This document shows, in pieces, positions 14,571 through 15,734 of a stretch of DNA of 15,734 nucleotides. Both the position numbers and the translations under genes were made by a program. Source of the stretch: an uncultured Bacilli bacterium (lineage in GTDB: Bacteria; Bacillota_I; Bacilli_A; RF39; UBA660). Below the pieces are notes generated by a model that saw only the letters and a program-made list of their open reading frames with translations, made no database searches and was not told the DNA's origin. Every line of letters begins with the position of its first letter. The first letter of the stretch is position 1. The DNA is taken from NCBI GenBank assembly GCA_947624635.1, contig CANQLF010000008.1, positions 1-15,734 on the forward strand, in the 5' to 3' direction.

Positions 14571-14810
14571 TTAATTTAAAGTTTTATAAAGTAATGGTGA
14601 TATTTCTTTTATAATTTTAGAATCAGTAATTTTTTCAATTTTAACTTCATTTTCATTTTTTGTTTCTAATTGTTTAATATAGATATGTTTATCCTCATCA
14701 GATAAATCAAGTAAGTAAGCATATAATTCATTTTTATATATAGCTGTACAAATAACAAAATAACTTTTACCATCTTCTAGCATTAATATTAAATCACTTT
14801 TAATTTTCAT
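14571..14810 (-). CDS. DUF1292-like small protein
   Basis: The 79-residue acidic protein has the DUF1292 pattern: an early LEDGKSYFVI (11-20) followed by a strand, ELYAYLLDLSDED (28-40), IYIKQLE and a helical end (ITDSKIIKEISPLL). Such proteins are common in Bacilli and clostridia, often near alaS, ruvX or mltG, and have no known function. The ATG shares a base with the stop of the upstream gene (TAATG), with AGGGCGGTG upstream as a possible Shine-Dalgarno, so translation is coupled. The family call is by eye and moderate. Confidence 0.6.
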   Translation of the reverse strand: MKIKSDLILMLEDGKSYFVICTAIYKNELYAYLLDLSDEDKHIYIKQLETKNENEVKIEKITDSKIIKEISPLLYKTLN

Positions 14811-15734
14811 TATAACACCGCCCTATTTTGTAAAGCTTTTTGAGTGTTTTTTAAAATTGTTTCTGTACTTACAATAGTTATACCTGCTTTTTCTTGATTA
14901 GTCCATCCACCAAGATCCATTTCTTTATCATCTATTATTCCGAATTCATCGCATGGAGTTATATGAATATTTAAAATTTCAAAATTATTATTTTCTTTAT
15001 AATTACTATATTGTTCCATAATTTGTTTTTTACTATCTTCATTTTTTTGTACTAAATTAAAAGTTATAATATTTTTATTTGAATCCATACAAGTCATTGC
15101 ATTTATTTTAAATAATTGATTTGAGTCATAACCATTCATTCCTATTAATCCTACTTTACCAGAAAGTTCACTACTTTCATAGATTTTTGAACCTTCACTT
15201 AATTTAACATATCCACCTAAATTTAAATTATTTTCATTTTGATTATCTCGAACTGAAAGATCTACAAATTCTTCATTTTGTTCTAATGCATCTGATACAT
15301 TAGAAGAATTATCAACTTTATCACTTGATAAAAGCGCGGATGATGCAACTATTCCAGCAGACAAAGCTAAAGCTGTAAGTGCTTTTTTATAATTAGACTT
15401 TTTCTTAATTTTTTCTAAATCATCCTTACTTGGCACTTCAATCTTTGTAACGGAAGTATTTTTAGTTTCATTGATATTCATCAGTTCATTAAAATATGAA
15501 TTTAAATCTGGATTTTCTTTTAAAATACTATCTTCTTTATTTTTTATTTCTTTGTTTTTACTTTCTAATTCAGCAATTTTTTTCTTGTTTTCTATAATAA
15601 TGTTATAGTTATCTATAAGTTCTTTTTTTAATCTAGATTCTTCCATTTGAGTTTTATATTTATCAACTTTATTTTTACTATTTATAATTATTTGATTTAG
15701 TGTTAATTTTGCAAGTGAAAATACTCCTAACCCT
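14810..15734 (-). CDS. Unrecognised coiled-coil protein with one membrane helix (partial, 5' end beyond right edge)
   Basis: I do not recognise this protein. An ATG at 15646 would give 278 residues, but the frame stays open upstream to the window edge, adding at least 29 codons (LTLNQIIINSKNKVDKYKTQ leads straight into the ATG), and no Shine-Dalgarno precedes that ATG, so the true start lies outside. Numbering from that Met, residues 1-45 are a charged coiled coil (NKKKIAELESKNKEIKNKED), about 87-106 is a membrane helix (ALTALALSAGIVASSALL), and the rest is an acidic domain after the membrane with GGYVKLSEGSKIYESSELSG (143-162) and LGGWTNQEKAGI. The layout suggests a cytoplasmic coiled coil and an extracellular domain. 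It is coupled to the DUF1292-like gene. Confidence 0.8.
   Translation of the reverse strand, partial: GLGVFSLAKLTLNQIIINSKNKVDKYKTQMEESRLKKELIDNYNIIIENKKKIAELESKNKEIKNKEDSILKENPDLNSYFNELMNINETKNTSVTKIEVPSKDDLEKIKKKSNYKKALTALALSAGIVASSALLSSDKVDNSSNVSDALEQNEEFVDLSVRDNQNENNLNLGGYVKLSEGSKIYESSELSGKVGLIGMNGYDSNQLFKINAMTCMDSNKNIITFNLVQKNEDSKKQIMEQYSNYKENNNFEILNIHITPCDEFGIIDDKEMDLGGWTNQEKAGITIVSTETILKNTQKALQNRAVL

Overview
The window is a very AT-rich chromosomal segment of a low-GC Gram-positive bacterium (Bacillota). A fused SecDF translocase preceded by a ComN-like small protein and a DUF1292-like protein points to the class Bacilli, perhaps an uncultured gut lineage or an Erysipelotrichales/RF39-type relative; the genus cannot be fixed from this sequence. 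The genetic code looks standard: TGA ends several genes (E1-like, JAMM, amidoligase, acetyltransferase) and the amidoligase gene ends with TGG followed by TGA. Every supported gene is on the minus strand, so transcription runs from high to low coordinates.

Region 1 (15734 to 11841) is a housekeeping-like block. It holds a membrane-anchored coiled-coil protein that runs off the right edge, a coupled DUF1292-like gene, then a promoter, a ComN/Post_transc_reg-like small protein and SecDF, closed by a strong hairpin terminator. Region 2 (11820 to 9846) holds a DinD-like Bro-N protein with its own strong promoter overlapped by two inverted repeats, and a LysR-type regulator closed by an 18-bp perfect hairpin.

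Region 3 (9814 to 633) is the striking part. It is a compact nine-gene operon behind one good promoter (TTGAAA-N17-TATAAT), with gaps of at most 26 bases or 4-base overlaps, ending at a hairpin near 633-663. In order it encodes an E1/ThiF/MoeB-like adenylating enzyme, a JAMM metallopeptidase, a ThiS/MoaD-like beta-grasp carrier ending exactly in Gly-Gly, a threonine-aldolase-family PLP enzyme, an ATP-grasp ligase, an amidoligase of the Amidoligase_2 type with eight N-terminal ~30-residue repeats, a short serine-acetyltransferase-like hexapeptide protein, a CapA-family protein without a membrane anchor, and a fusion of a QueC-like PP-loop domain to a CoaE-like P-loop kinase.

These parts suggest a soluble, carrier-protein-dependent pathway. 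The E1 would activate the carrier's C-terminus, as a thiocarboxylate or an amide conjugate. The JAMM enzyme would release the product, the PLP enzyme and acetyltransferase would prepare an amino acid, the two ligases would make amide bonds, and the PP-loop enzyme could add sulfur or nitrogen. The product is unknown, and no exporter or peptide precursor gene lies in the operon. I do not recognise this exact gene set as a described pathway.

Region 4 (1-516) is the 5' part of an XRE-type regulator with a membrane segment, running off the left edge. No tRNA, rRNA, CRISPR array or insertion sequence was seen, and no gene-free stretch exceeds about 240 bases.
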